DNA from: JAJFUV01 sp964384215
Lineage (GTDB): Bacteria > Acidobacteriota > Terriglobia > Bryobacterales > Bryobacteraceae
Length of the DNA: 64,000 bases
Direction of reading: 5' to 3'
Assembly: GCA_964384215.1 (NCBI GenBank)
Contig: CAYLLB010000006.1
Coordinates: 62,001-126,000 of the forward strand
Positions 34,189 through 43,008 of the stretch are shown here, piece by piece. The notes under the pieces are model-generated. The model ran no database searches and had not been told where the DNA came from. It saw nothing but the letters and a program-made list of their open reading frames with translations. Within the stretch, counting starts at the first letter, position 1; each line of letters opens with the position of its first letter. The translations under genes and the position numbers were made by a program.

Positions 34189-35427
34189 ATGGCCACGAGT
34201 GGCGTGATTCAACGCGAGCCGTTCAGCAGCCTGCAGCGCAACACCCTCATTCTTCTGTTCCTCTCGGTGGTTATCAATTACATTGACCGCGGGAACCTCT
34301 CCGTAGCCGCGCCCAAGCTCAGCGTGGAGCTTGCCATCATGCCCCAGCAACTGGGCGTGCTGCACTCGATGTTCTTCCTCACCTATGCGCTGTTTCAAAT
34401 CCCCTGCGGATGGCTGGTGGACCGTTACAACGTGAACGTGGTCTTTGCCGCCGGCTACGCGCTGTGGTCGCTCGCAACCGGCGTCACGGGTTTCGCCTCG
34501 ACGTTCACCGCCCTGGTGGTCCTGCGCCTCCTGCTCGGCGCGGGCGAAGCCGTGGCCTATCCTTCCTATTCGAAGATCATCGCCAATACCTTCGCCGAGC
34601 ATCAGCGCGGTCTCGCCAACGCACTCATCGACGCCGGCACGAAGCTGGGCCCCACCTTGGGCACGCTCATCGGCGGGCTGATCGTCTCGCACATCGGCTG
34701 GCGTGCGCTGTTCTGGATCGTCGGATTCCTCAGCCTGGCGTGGATCGCTCCGTGGCTCCGCGCGGCGCCTCCGGCGCGCGGCCGCGCCAGCGAGCAGCCG
34801 CCCAGCCCTCCGATTCGCGAGATCATCGGCAAGCGCGCCGCCTGGGGAACGTTCCTCGGCCTGTTCTGCATCAACTACGCCTGGTATTTCCTACTCACCT
34901 GGATGCCTTATTGGCTAGTAAAGGAGCGCGGGTTCACCATGGACCGTATGGCCGTGTTCGGCTCCATCCCCTACCTGGCCGCAGCGCTCGGCAGCACGTT
35001 CTGGGGCTGGCTTTCGGATCACTTGATCCGGAAAGGACACGCACCGTCGAAAGTGCGCAAGTCGTTCGTGGTAGCGGGCCAGTTGAGCGCCCTGTGGCTG
35101 CTGGCGGCGGTGTTTGTCCCCAGCAACACGCTGATGATCGTGTTCCTCACCGTCGCACTCATGCTGATGACCCTCACGTCCAGCCACTGGGCCATTACGC
35201 AGCGCCTCGCCGGCCCCGTCGCCGCCGGCAAATGGACCGGCATCCAGAATTTCTTCGGCAACCTCTCCGGCGTGGCCGCGCCCGCCATCACGGGGTTCAT
35301 CGTGCAACGCACCGGGCAGTTCTACCCGGCGTTCATTCTCGTGGTTGCGGTGATCCTTCTCGGTGCCTGTTGCTACGGGCTGCTGATCCGAAGAGTGGAC
35401 CCCATCGAATGGAGTACCTCCCGCTGA
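34189..35427 (+). CDS. MFS transporter, anion:cation symporter (hexuronate/glucarate) type
   Basis: 412 residues with 12 membrane segments. The ACS-family signature is at the first loop (NYIDRGNLSVAAP), with the MFS loop motif GWLVDRYN and the long RLLLGAGEAVAYPSYSKI helix. Members carry hexuronates, glucarate, galactonate or similar organic anions with protons. This fits uptake of galacturonate products from the pectin enzymes at the start of the window, but that link is inferred. The stop overlaps the start of the DUF4434-like gene by 19 bases. Confidence 0.8.
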   Translation: MATSGVIQREPFSSLQRNTLILLFLSVVINYIDRGNLSVAAPKLSVELAIMPQQLGVLHSMFFLTYALFQIPCGWLVDRYNVNVVFAAGYALWSLATGVTGFASTFTALVVLRLLLGAGEAVAYPSYSKIIANTFAEHQRGLANALIDAGTKLGPTLGTLIGGLIVSHIGWRALFWIVGFLSLAWIAPWLRAAPPARGRASEQPPSPPIREIIGKRAAWGTFLGLFCINYAWYFLLTWMPYWLVKERGFTMDRMAVFGSIPYLAAALGSTFWGWLSDHLIRKGHAPSKVRKSFVVAGQLSALWLLAAVFVPSNTLMIVFLTVALMLMTLTSSHWAITQRLAGPVAAGKWTGIQNFFGNLSGVAAPAITGFIVQRTGQFYPAFILVVAVILLGACCYGLLIRRVDPIEWSTSR

Positions 35428-36791
35428 GAGTCGTGTTGCTGGCCGTGCTGACCTCGGCGCTCGGAGCCGCGCCGCGCGTGAGCCTGACTCTCGTGCCGCC
35501 CTCGCCCGTAACGGACAAGATCGTCCTGGAGGTGCGGGCCGCTGTGTGGAACGACACCCCCGCCAGCGCCGCATTCGACGCCGCCGTCTACCTGGATCGC
35601 GAGGCGCCCGGAGCGCTGATGCATCGGGAGACCGTGCGCACTGCGGCGAACTCAGCCGCAGGCATCGGCTTCCGCTGGCCCACGCGCGACCGCGCGGGCA
35701 AGCACGAGATCATCCTCGTCGTTAAGAGTGGGAAACGGATGCATCGCGCGCGGCGCCCGCTCACGATCCTGGCCTCGCCGGACCGGGCTACGGGCAAGAT
35801 CGACGGTGCCTGGTTCAGTATCGTTCACTGGAGCGAGACCGAGGGCCGCTACATGAACCGCGACCTGGAACGGCTCACTGATGCGGATTGGCGCCGGCAG
35901 GTCCGGGGCCTCGACCGTCTCTCGATGAATGTCATTGTCATCGAGGAGGTTTTCCGCAACACCGCCTATCCTTTCAAGCACAACATGGAGCGCGACGGGT
36001 ACCCCGGCCGCGCCTTCTATGACTCGAAGCTGTACCCCGGCCGCATGAAGACCGCCGCCCGCGACGCAATCGGGAGCATCCTGGACGAGGCCGACCGCCG
36101 CGGAATCCACGTCTTCCTCGGCGTCGGCATGTACGCTTTCTTCGATTTCTCGCCCGGTGCCCTGGCCTGGCACAAAAAAGTCGCCACGGAACTGTGGCGG
36201 ATGTACGGCCACCACCCGTCGTTTTACGGCTGGTACGTCTCGGCCGAGATCTGCGGCAACCTTCTGCCATGCGTCGCTATGGGTCCTGAGGAAGCGCGGC
36301 GGGCCCGCGAACAAGTGGCACGCTTCTTTCGCGAATTCCGCGCTCACTGCCGCGCGCTCGCCCCGGACCGCCCCATCATGCTGGCTCCTAATTCCCACTT
36401 CATGCCCCAGGCCGGGGACGCCTGGCCGGAGTTGCTGCGAAACCTTGACATCGTCTGCCCCTTCGGCTTCCATCGCCAGCCTAAAGGCGATCTGACCGGC
36501 GAACAGGCCGCCGCCTGGCTTCAAAGACTCTGCGACGAGACCGGGGCGCATCTCTGGCTGGACCTGGAGGTCTTCGATTTCGAGAAGGGGACCGGCGCGC
36601 TCATCCCTCGGTCTGTGGAGGGGCTAATCAGCGATCTGACCCGATTCCGCAATTTTGAAAAAGTGCTTTGTTTTGAATATACAGGACTGCTCAACGACCC
36701 CGGAACCCCGCATCCGCCGGGTGGCCACGGGACGACTAAACTGTGGCAGGACTACCAGATTTATCTGGACAAACGATCCCACACGAAGTAA
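35409..36791 (+). CDS. Exported DUF4434-like TIM-barrel protein
   Basis: 460 residues from ATG 35409 with a signal peptide (MEYLPLRVVLLAVLTSALGA). A beta-sandwich of about 100 residues comes first (VSLTLVPPSPVTDKIVLEVR). A barrel resembling DUF4434 follows: GAWFSIVHWSE, LSMNVIVIEEVF, GIHVFLGVGMYAFFDF, FYGWYVSAEICG, LDIVCPFGFHRQ and HLWLDLEVFDFE. Several strand-end acids would suit a glycosidase, but no activity is known to me for this group. It overlaps the carrier gene by 19 bases, so both are probably made together and may serve the same sugar. The frame is open upstream inside the carrier gene; that part is not coding. Confidence 0.65.
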   Translation: MEYLPLRVVLLAVLTSALGAAPRVSLTLVPPSPVTDKIVLEVRAAVWNDTPASAAFDAAVYLDREAPGALMHRETVRTAANSAAGIGFRWPTRDRAGKHEIILVVKSGKRMHRARRPLTILASPDRATGKIDGAWFSIVHWSETEGRYMNRDLERLTDADWRRQVRGLDRLSMNVIVIEEVFRNTAYPFKHNMERDGYPGRAFYDSKLYPGRMKTAARDAIGSILDEADRRGIHVFLGVGMYAFFDFSPGALAWHKKVATELWRMYGHHPSFYGWYVSAEICGNLLPCVAMGPEEARRAREQVARFFREFRAHCRALAPDRPIMLAPNSHFMPQAGDAWPELLRNLDIVCPFGFHRQPKGDLTGEQAAAWLQRLCDETGAHLWLDLEVFDFEKGTGALIPRSVEGLISDLTRFRNFEKVLCFEYTGLLNDPGTPHPPGGHGTTKLWQDYQIYLDKRSHTK

Positions 36792-36869
36792 CCTGTTCCC
36801 AGGTACTTTCGTCCTAGTACTTAGAAGTCGGTGTCTGGAGTCGCTCGCTCCTCGTCCTTATATGGTTTT

Positions 36870-36911
36870 GGCCTTCGCCCTGAGCGGGCCATAGCCCGTT
36901 TGCTGAAGGCC
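36870..36911 (+). other. Nested hairpin between the DUF4434-like gene and its terminator
   Basis: GGCCTTC (36870-36876) pairs with GAAGGCC (36905-36911), and CGGGC (36885-36889) pairs with GCCCG (36894-36898) inside. It lies in the 174-base gap 36792-36965, which otherwise holds only the terminator. Confidence 0.35.
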
Positions 36912-36912
36912 G

Positions 36913-36956
36913 GCCGGTGAGTATGGTCCTCCGAGTACTCACCGGCTTTTGTTTTA
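36913..36956 (+). terminator. Rho-independent terminator, plus strand
   Basis: GCCGGTGAGTA (36913-36923) pairs perfectly with TACTCACCGGC (36936-36946), followed by TTTTGTTTTAT. It ends the carrier/DUF4434-like transcript. Confidence 0.9.
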
Positions 36957-36965
36957 TAGGCGTCC

Positions 36966-38687
36966 TTACTGCCAGCTAACCATCTTCAAAGTCCCGATGG
37001 CGTAGGACATGTAGCCTTGGTCGATACTTCCGCCCGCGGTCAGCGGAGCGGTGAACACGCCCTGCCCTTTCGATGCGTCGGGAACCGCGAGTACAGAGAG
37101 AAATCCCATGCTGCCGCTCGTGATGTCGCTCGAGACTGCCGGCAACTGCGTCAAGACACTAGATGGCACCGAAAAGCTGCCTGCGGAGGCTTGTGCGATG
37201 CAGCTAAAGATCGTGGCGTCGTAAATGGGGTTGTCGGTTGTCCCGCCACTCTCGGCCATGGCCATGCCGGTGATCGTCACCAAGCCCGTTCCACCGCCCG
37301 TCCAGGCGATGTTCATAGCGGAACTGCGCGGGATGGGATTGGCCAGGGAATTCTCATTGGTCCAGGTGAAGGAACCGGGCACACCCACGCTGGCGTTGAA
37401 AGCTCCCACGTCGGCACCGCCGGTGCCCGCGATGGTGTAGGTCCCCTCGGCTATGGTGGGCGTTCCGGTGATACCCCCCAGACTGGTACTGCTGTAAAGC
37501 GACAAGTTGTAAGACTTGTCGGTATCACGCGGCAGCGCCTTGTTCGAGGCGTTCGGACCGTTAAGGGTGAGTAGCGCCCCAGCGTCCAGCGGCGTTGGCG
37601 CAATCCCGTAAGATATTGTGCTCAGTGTCCCTGTGCGGCGAAATACGAAGCAGGAGCCGGCCTGCAGCATGGAGAAATTGGCGCTGGCTACCGCATCCAC
37701 ACCATACTTGCTGAACGACCCACTGGCACTCTCTGCGTTGGAAACAAGGTCTATACCAAAATAGGACATCTTGGTCGTGGTCTTGCCCAGGACCAGACTC
37801 CCTATACTCAGCGTCCCGCCCTGATCCAGGCGGGCCAACTGCGCTTGCGTGTACGAAGGGTGCGTGCAGGCGCTCTGGCCTGCCGCTGCTACGGCGATCG
37901 TGCCCAGATTCGAAGTGCGCCCGCCGGCCTTCACCGCCAGGCTCACGAAACAGCCCGGCGTGACGCTGGCGGGAACCACGAAGTTGATCTGGTCCAATCC
38001 TGGCGAACCGCTCGAGCGACCCGCATAGAGCGGGGTCACCTCGATGCCGCCCACCACTACCTTGACCTGCCCCGCAGCGGTCTGATCGCCCGACGTGGCT
38101 CCGCTCAGGTCGGAGTTTGCGTCCGCCCCGAGCCCTGTACCCCAAAGCACCACGGTGTCGTTCAGCTTTGCGGGGCGAAGGCTCCATTGCCCTAACGTTC
38201 CCGTTGTGAAGCGGTTCAGATCTAATCCGCCGTAAGTCGCCTGCGCCGGTCCCACGCCGTTCTGCGCCTGAGTTGCAAAGCCGAAATTTCGTTCTACGAC
38301 CTTCACTCGATACGCCGCGCTGGTGGCCCCGTTATATGTGACTTTCACGTCGTAATCGCCTGCCGCGGTTGTGGACGGCAGCATTCCTGCGATTTGGCCC
38401 GCTAATGTGTACCACATCCGCGCACTGATCGGGCTTCCTCCGGCCGCGGGCGTGAAGGTGATGCTTGTGCCGGACAACGTGGTCGGGTAGGGCAGCGCAC
38501 CCGAGTGGACCGAGATAGTCGCCGGCCCCAGTTCGCTCCCAAAAATCACGAACCACGAACCGCGCGCGATGTCCGCTGCGTACGAACTGGCGTTCAACAC
38601 GCCGTCTTCTGTCCGTATGGTTGGAGCTCCCGAAGCGACGTCCACAATCAGCGCAGTCAGACACACTACTCCCAGCAGCTTTCTCAT
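36966..38687 (-). CDS. Secreted protein with TIGR03437-like (Solibacter) domain
   Basis: 573 residues with a signal peptide (MRKLLGVVCLTALIVDVASG) and a strong SD (GGGGAGG) before the ATG. The N-terminal half has the beta-rich pattern of the Solibacter repeat domain TIGR03437: NASSYAADIARGSWFVIFG, LGPATISV, LNDTVVLWGTGLG and LDQINFVVPASVTPGCFVSLAV. In other proteins this domain sits at the C-terminus; here another 300 residues, rich in Ser, Thr and Gly, follow. Surface or extracellular location is likely. Function is unknown. It is downstream of NtrX on the same strand with a 51-base gap. Confidence 0.7.
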   Translation of the reverse strand: MRKLLGVVCLTALIVDVASGAPTIRTEDGVLNASSYAADIARGSWFVIFGSELGPATISVHSGALPYPTTLSGTSITFTPAAGGSPISARMWYTLAGQIAGMLPSTTAAGDYDVKVTYNGATSAAYRVKVVERNFGFATQAQNGVGPAQATYGGLDLNRFTTGTLGQWSLRPAKLNDTVVLWGTGLGADANSDLSGATSGDQTAAGQVKVVVGGIEVTPLYAGRSSGSPGLDQINFVVPASVTPGCFVSLAVKAGGRTSNLGTIAVAAAGQSACTHPSYTQAQLARLDQGGTLSIGSLVLGKTTTKMSYFGIDLVSNAESASGSFSKYGVDAVASANFSMLQAGSCFVFRRTGTLSTISYGIAPTPLDAGALLTLNGPNASNKALPRDTDKSYNLSLYSSTSLGGITGTPTIAEGTYTIAGTGGADVGAFNASVGVPGSFTWTNENSLANPIPRSSAMNIAWTGGGTGLVTITGMAMAESGGTTDNPIYDATIFSCIAQASAGSFSVPSSVLTQLPAVSSDITSGSMGFLSVLAVPDASKGQGVFTAPLTAGGSIDQGYMSYAIGTLKMVSWQ

Positions 38688-38738
38688 GCTGAATCCTCCC
38701 CTTGAGTTGTTACGATCAAGCCACTACGGCTATGAAAG

Positions 38739-40115
38739 TTAGCCCACCTGCTCCTTGGGCATGATCCCCAGCGCCTTCATCTTGCGGTACAGGTTGCTCC
38801 GTTCCAGTCCCAGCAACTCCGCGGTCCGGCTCACGTTCCCCTTGGCTTCTTCCAGTTTCTTCATTATATACTCGCGCTCGGCCGCTTCACGAACTTCCTG
38901 CAAGCTCCCCGAGACCTCCACGGACCGATCCGCCGGCGCGCGCTTCGACGCATTCAGCGGAATGTGGCGCGCATCGATACGCACCTGCGGGCACATGATG
39001 ACGATGCGCTCCATCACGTTCCGCAACTCGCGCACGTTACCGGGCCACGAGTAGTCCTTCAGAACGGCGACGGCCTCCTGCGTCAGTTCCTTGGGCTTGC
39101 GTCCGTATGCGCTGGTGAATTCCTTCAGGAAATGCTCGGCCAGCAGCGGCACGTCCTGGATGCGCTCGCGCAGCGGCGGCACATAGAACGGGATCACGTT
39201 CAAACGGTAGAACAGATCCTCGCGGAAATTACCCCTCTCGATCTCTTCTTCCAAGTGCTTGTTGGTGGCCGCGATCACGCGAACGTCCACCTGGATGGAC
39301 TCCGGCGCGCCCACCGGCTCGAAGCGCTGCTCCTCGAGCGCACGCAGCACCTTGGCCTGTGTCTTGAGGCTCATGTCGCCCACTTCGTCCAGAAACAGTG
39401 TCCCCGAGTCTGCCTTCTGGAACTTGCCCACCTTGTCTTCGCGCGCGCCGGTGAAGCTGCCCTTGCGATGGCCGAACAACTCGCTTTCGATGAGTTCCTC
39501 GGGAATCGCGGCGCAGTTCACTTCCACGAACGGCGAATCCGCGCGCGGGCTCATGGCGTGGATGGCGTGCGCCACCAGTTCCTTGCCCGTGCCGCTTTCT
39601 CCGTAAATGAGCACACGACCATTGGTCCCGGCCATCAGCGACAACTGCTGGCGCAGCGCCTTCATCGGCACACTCTCGCCGATGATCTGCGGCGATTCGT
39701 TTCCCCGCGCCTCCCGCAGAAGCTGGTTTTCGACCTCCAGCCGGTGCTGCTCGATGGCGTTCTTCACTACCACCGTGACTTTCTGGATGGTGAGCGGCTT
39801 TTCGAGAAAATCGAAAGCGCCCAATTTGGTGGCGCGCACCGCGGTCTCGATCGTACCGTGGCCGGAGATCATCACCACCATGGGGCGGTCCGGAAAGGGC
39901 ATTTCCTGGATCCGCGCCAGCACGTCCATGCCGTCCATGCCGGGCAGCCAGATGTCCAGCAAGACCACGCGGTAGCTCTGTCGCGCAAGCTCCTCGATGC
40001 AAGCTTCGCCGCTCTCCACCGCGACGGCATCGAAGCCTTCGTCGCCCAGCACGCCGACCAGCGAGCTTCGGATGCCGGGCTCGTCGTCCACCACCAGCAC
40101 GCGGGGCGTCTTCAT
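38739..40115 (-). CDS. NtrX-like sigma-54-dependent response regulator
   Basis: 458 residues. The receiver domain has its phosphoacceptor Asp54 (LLDIWLPGMDG) and Lys107. The AAA+ domain has Walker A GESGTGKE (172-179) and the sigma-54 contact loop, which reads GSFTGA (219-224) instead of GAFTGA. The C-terminal Fis-type helix-turn-helix (NVSRTAELLGLERSNLYRKM) is of the NtrX type. It activates sigma-54 promoters when phosphorylated, presumably by the NtrY-like kinase whose stop overlaps this start by 4 bases. The target genes are unknown; nitrogen control is family knowledge, not shown here. Confidence 0.88.
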   Translation of the reverse strand: MKTPRVLVVDDEPGIRSSLVGVLGDEGFDAVAVESGEACIEELARQSYRVVLLDIWLPGMDGMDVLARIQEMPFPDRPMVVMISGHGTIETAVRATKLGAFDFLEKPLTIQKVTVVVKNAIEQHRLEVENQLLREARGNESPQIIGESVPMKALRQQLSLMAGTNGRVLIYGESGTGKELVAHAIHAMSPRADSPFVEVNCAAIPEELIESELFGHRKGSFTGAREDKVGKFQKADSGTLFLDEVGDMSLKTQAKVLRALEEQRFEPVGAPESIQVDVRVIAATNKHLEEEIERGNFREDLFYRLNVIPFYVPPLRERIQDVPLLAEHFLKEFTSAYGRKPKELTQEAVAVLKDYSWPGNVRELRNVMERIVIMCPQVRIDARHIPLNASKRAPADRSVEVSGSLQEVREAAEREYIMKKLEEAKGNVSRTAELLGLERSNLYRKMKALGIMPKEQVG

Positions 40116-42157
40116 GCGATGGCCTCCGCAGGCTTTGATTCAAGTTCGGCGGCGAGCGGCACGCGGATCTCGACGATGAAGCGCGCGCCCGTGGGCGTAT
40201 TGTCCTCCACTCGTATCTGGGCTTGATGCTCGGCCATGATGCGGCTCACGATCGCCAGGCCCAGGCCCGTGCCGCGTCCTTTCGTGGAAAAATAGGGCAA
40301 AAACAATCTCTCCTTCTCTTCAGCTCCCACGCCGCAACCGGTGTCGGCAACCACCAGTTCCACGGTGTCGGGACTGGCGGCCTGCGTGGTAACCCACAAC
40401 TGCTTCACCAGGGAATCCTGCATGGCCTCGGCGGCGTTGTCCACCAGGTTCACCACGGCGCGCTTGAACTGCTCCTTGTCCAACTGCAACAGCGGCAGGT
40501 TCGGCGCAAGGTTCTTGTGAACTTCGATGTCCTCCAGCCGCCCGGCGAAGACGCTGAGCGCGCTCTCCACAACCTCGTTCAGGTCTGCCGGCCCCGGCTG
40601 CGCAGTGGGAAATCGCGCGAACTGCGAGAACTCGTCTACCAAAGTGCGCAAGGATTCCACTTCGGCCGCTATGATGGCAGCGCATTCCGAGAGCACCCGG
40701 TTGCGGCCAGCCTCGTCCTCGCCGCCTCGCTCCATCTGGCGCGAGATCCGTTCGGCGCAAAGCGCTATGGGCGTCAGCGGGTTCTTGATTTCGTGCGCGA
40801 TACGGCGAGCCACTTCGTGCCAGGCCGCCGAACGCTGCGCGCGCATCAGTTCGCTGGTGTCCTCGAGTACCACCACGAATCCCGAACTTAGCTTCTCCTC
40901 CAGCGCGGAAACGGTCACAACCAGTTGCAGCGTCTGCTGGGAGGTCTTCAGTTCCACCTGCCGGGAGGAGGCCCCCGTGCGGCGCGCGCGCTTCATCATG
41001 TACTTGATCTCGGCGGTGTCCTCCCGCGAGAAGATGTCCTCCAGGCGCGATGCCGCCATCACCTTGTCTTCACCGAACATCCGCTTGAGCGCCGGGTTGA
41101 CGCGTTTGATGCTGCCATCGCTCGTGATCGAGATGACGCCCGTGGGGATGCTTTCCAGGATGGCCTCCGTGAACCGGCGCCGCCGGTCAAGCTCCCGCGC
41201 GTTGGCCTCCAACTCCTCGGTCATTTCGTTGAAGGCGCGGATCAGCGTCGCCAGTTCGTCGATGGCGCGGGTACGGATACGGAACCCCAGGTTGCCTTGG
41301 CGCACCTCGCCCGCGGCTTCCAGCAGGCTGGTGATCGGACCACTGATCTGCCGCGCCAGAAACAGGGCGACCCAGGTGGCCACGAACAGGATGAACATGG
41401 TGATCAGCAGTAGCAGCATCAGGTAGAAGTCCCGATACTGCTTTCTGTTGCGCGCCAGTTGTTCGTAGTCTTCGATGTAGCCTCGTATCTCGCGCTCCTT
41501 GGCCGCCAGGTCCATCGGAGCAGAAACGCGCACTACAACCTGGCCTTCGCCTTCCATGGGGGCGCGCGCCTCCAGTCCGGTCCGCACCATGTCGCCGCAC
41601 AAAACCGCGGGCGCGAGCGGCGGGCGCTCGACGGCCACCGCCAGCAGGCCGTTATCGCGGCAGAAACGCGCATCGATCCCGGCGACGCCCTGCAGGCTGA
41701 CCCGGGCGGCGATCCAGCGCGCTTGCGCTTCGGCTCGCTCGCGGACCTCGTTGTCCATCGCCACGCCCACTTCAATCAAGCTCAGCCGCACATTCTCGGC
41801 CGGCCGGCTGAACCATTTGTCCAGGTTCCGGTTCAACACGAAAAAGCCCCACAACATCAGGAAGAACACCGGCAGGAAGCTCAGCATGAGCGCCCCCACC
41901 ACCAGACGCGTCTTGATGCGGGATCCCTGGCGGCTCTTCTGCCGCTCGATGTATAGCTTCACGCCGGTGCGGAACAGCATGAAGGCCAGCGTGACCGTCA
42001 GCAGGAAGACGAGCGTCGAGATGGCCCAGAAAAGATAGGCTTCCTGCGGACTGGACGGCTCATAGTCGCCGAAAGTAAACGAGCCCTGCCAGACCAGCAG
42101 CGTGACCAGGATGGCGAGCGCAACACTACCCGACGTAAGCAGGAGACGCTTGCGCAT
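40112..42157 (-). CDS. NtrY-like membrane sensor histidine kinase
   Basis: 681 residues: membrane segments at about 11-27, 43-62, 85-108 and 246-268 with an extracytoplasmic loop at 109-245, then HAMP (269-320), PAS (333-440), a HisKA dimer helix with His455 (RRIAHEIKNPLTP), and an ATPase domain (VVNLVDNAAEAMQ, DTGCGVG, FSTKGRGTGLGLAI). This is the NtrY layout. It senses an unknown signal in the membrane or periplasm and phosphorylates the overlapping NtrX-like regulator. No SD is obvious; a TATAAT box lies 20 bases before the ATG. Confidence 0.88.
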   Translation of the reverse strand: MRKRLLLTSGSVALAILVTLLVWQGSFTFGDYEPSSPQEAYLFWAISTLVFLLTVTLAFMLFRTGVKLYIERQKSRQGSRIKTRLVVGALMLSFLPVFFLMLWGFFVLNRNLDKWFSRPAENVRLSLIEVGVAMDNEVRERAEAQARWIAARVSLQGVAGIDARFCRDNGLLAVAVERPPLAPAVLCGDMVRTGLEARAPMEGEGQVVVRVSAPMDLAAKEREIRGYIEDYEQLARNRKQYRDFYLMLLLLITMFILFVATWVALFLARQISGPITSLLEAAGEVRQGNLGFRIRTRAIDELATLIRAFNEMTEELEANARELDRRRRFTEAILESIPTGVISITSDGSIKRVNPALKRMFGEDKVMAASRLEDIFSREDTAEIKYMMKRARRTGASSRQVELKTSQQTLQLVVTVSALEEKLSSGFVVVLEDTSELMRAQRSAAWHEVARRIAHEIKNPLTPIALCAERISRQMERGGEDEAGRNRVLSECAAIIAAEVESLRTLVDEFSQFARFPTAQPGPADLNEVVESALSVFAGRLEDIEVHKNLAPNLPLLQLDKEQFKRAVVNLVDNAAEAMQDSLVKQLWVTTQAASPDTVELVVADTGCGVGAEEKERLFLPYFSTKGRGTGLGLAIVSRIMAEHQAQIRVEDNTPTGARFIVEIRVPLAAELESKPAEAIA

Positions 42158-42177
42158 AAGTGAGGCAACCTACTCGA

Positions 42178-42183
42178 ATTATA
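42178..42183 (-). promoter_or_regulatory. Possible -10 box for the ntrYX-like operon
   Basis: On the minus strand the bases read TATAAT, a perfect -10 box, 20 bases before the kinase start. The -35 position falls in the tpiA terminator stem and matches poorly. Confidence 0.35.
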
Positions 42184-42185
42184 CG

Positions 42186-42251
42186 AAGAAAAATCGGTCA
42201 GCCTGAACTGCGTGATTTTCCTAATGAAAAAACCGCGCAGATCAGGCTGAC
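42186..42251 (-). terminator. Terminator hairpin after tpiA
   Basis: GTCAGCCTGA (42197-42206) pairs with TCAGGCTGAC (42242-42251); CTGCG (42208-42212) pairs with CGCAG inside, and TTTTC pairs with GAAAA near the tip. Reading the minus strand, a TTTTTC tract follows the stem. Confidence 0.7.
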
Positions 42252-42258
42252 GAGGTTT

Positions 42259-43008
42259 TCAGAAGTTGACGATGGAGGCGAAGGAGTCGGGCTTCAGGCT
42301 TGCGCCGCCCACCAGAGCTCCGTCGATGTCAGGCTGCGCCATCAAGCTCTTCACGTTTTCCGGTTTCACGCTGCCACCGTAAAGAATGCGCACGGCGTCT
42401 GCCGAGGTGGCGCCGAACTTCGCCTTGGCTTGCGCGCGGATGCACTTGTGCGCGTCGGCGGCGATTTCCGGCGTGGCAGTCTTGCCGGTGCCGATAGCCC
42501 AAACGGGCTCGTAGGCGATGACAACGCGGGCGAACTGTTCCGGCGTGAGGCCGGCGATGCCGCCCTGGAACTGCCCGATGAGCACGTCTTCAGTCTTTCC
42601 GGCCTCGCGGTCGGCCAGCATTTCGCCCACGCAGATGATAGGCTTCAGGCCGGCTTCCAGGGCTGCGACGGTCTTCTGCAGCACCGTCTCGTCGGTTTCG
42701 CCGAAGAACTGGCGGCGTTCGCTGTGGCCGATAATGACCCACTGCGCTCCGACCGCGGCGATCATAGGCGCGGAGACCTCGCCCGTGAATGCTCCTTCGT
42801 TCTTCCAGTACACGTCCTGGGCTCCGATGCCGATGTTCGTGCCCTTGGTCGCCGCGACGGCGGCGGCGATGTTCACAAACGTAGGGGCGATCACCACTTC
42901 GCAATGCGAAGCTCCCGCCACCAGCGGGTTGAACTTCTCGAAGAAGGCGGTGGTTTCACTGGCATTCTTGTACATCTTCCAGTTCCCCGCCATGATAGGT
43001 TTTCTCAT
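42259..43008 (-). CDS. tpiA: Triosephosphate isomerase
   Basis: 249 residues, normal length. It interconverts dihydroxyacetone phosphate and glyceraldehyde 3-phosphate. Catalytic residues are Asn9 and Lys11 (AGNWKMYKN), His95 (IIGHSERRQFFGE) and Glu167 (AYEPVWAIGTGK), with the phosphate loop ILYGGSVKPEN. It overlaps the deoB stop by 4 bases (ATGA), which ties it to pentose salvage here rather than to the common gap-pgk-tpi order. Confidence 0.96.
   Translation of the reverse strand: MRKPIMAGNWKMYKNASETTAFFEKFNPLVAGASHCEVVIAPTFVNIAAAVAATKGTNIGIGAQDVYWKNEGAFTGEVSAPMIAAVGAQWVIIGHSERRQFFGETDETVLQKTVAALEAGLKPIICVGEMLADREAGKTEDVLIGQFQGGIAGLTPEQFARVVIAYEPVWAIGTGKTATPEIAADAHKCIRAQAKAKFGATSADAVRILYGGSVKPENVKSLMAQPDIDGALVGGASLKPDSFASIVNF

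Noticed and set aside
34410..35408. N-terminal extension of 333 residues on the DUF4434-like protein
   Set aside because: It lies inside the MFS gene in another frame, has no domain, and the signal peptide begins at 35409.
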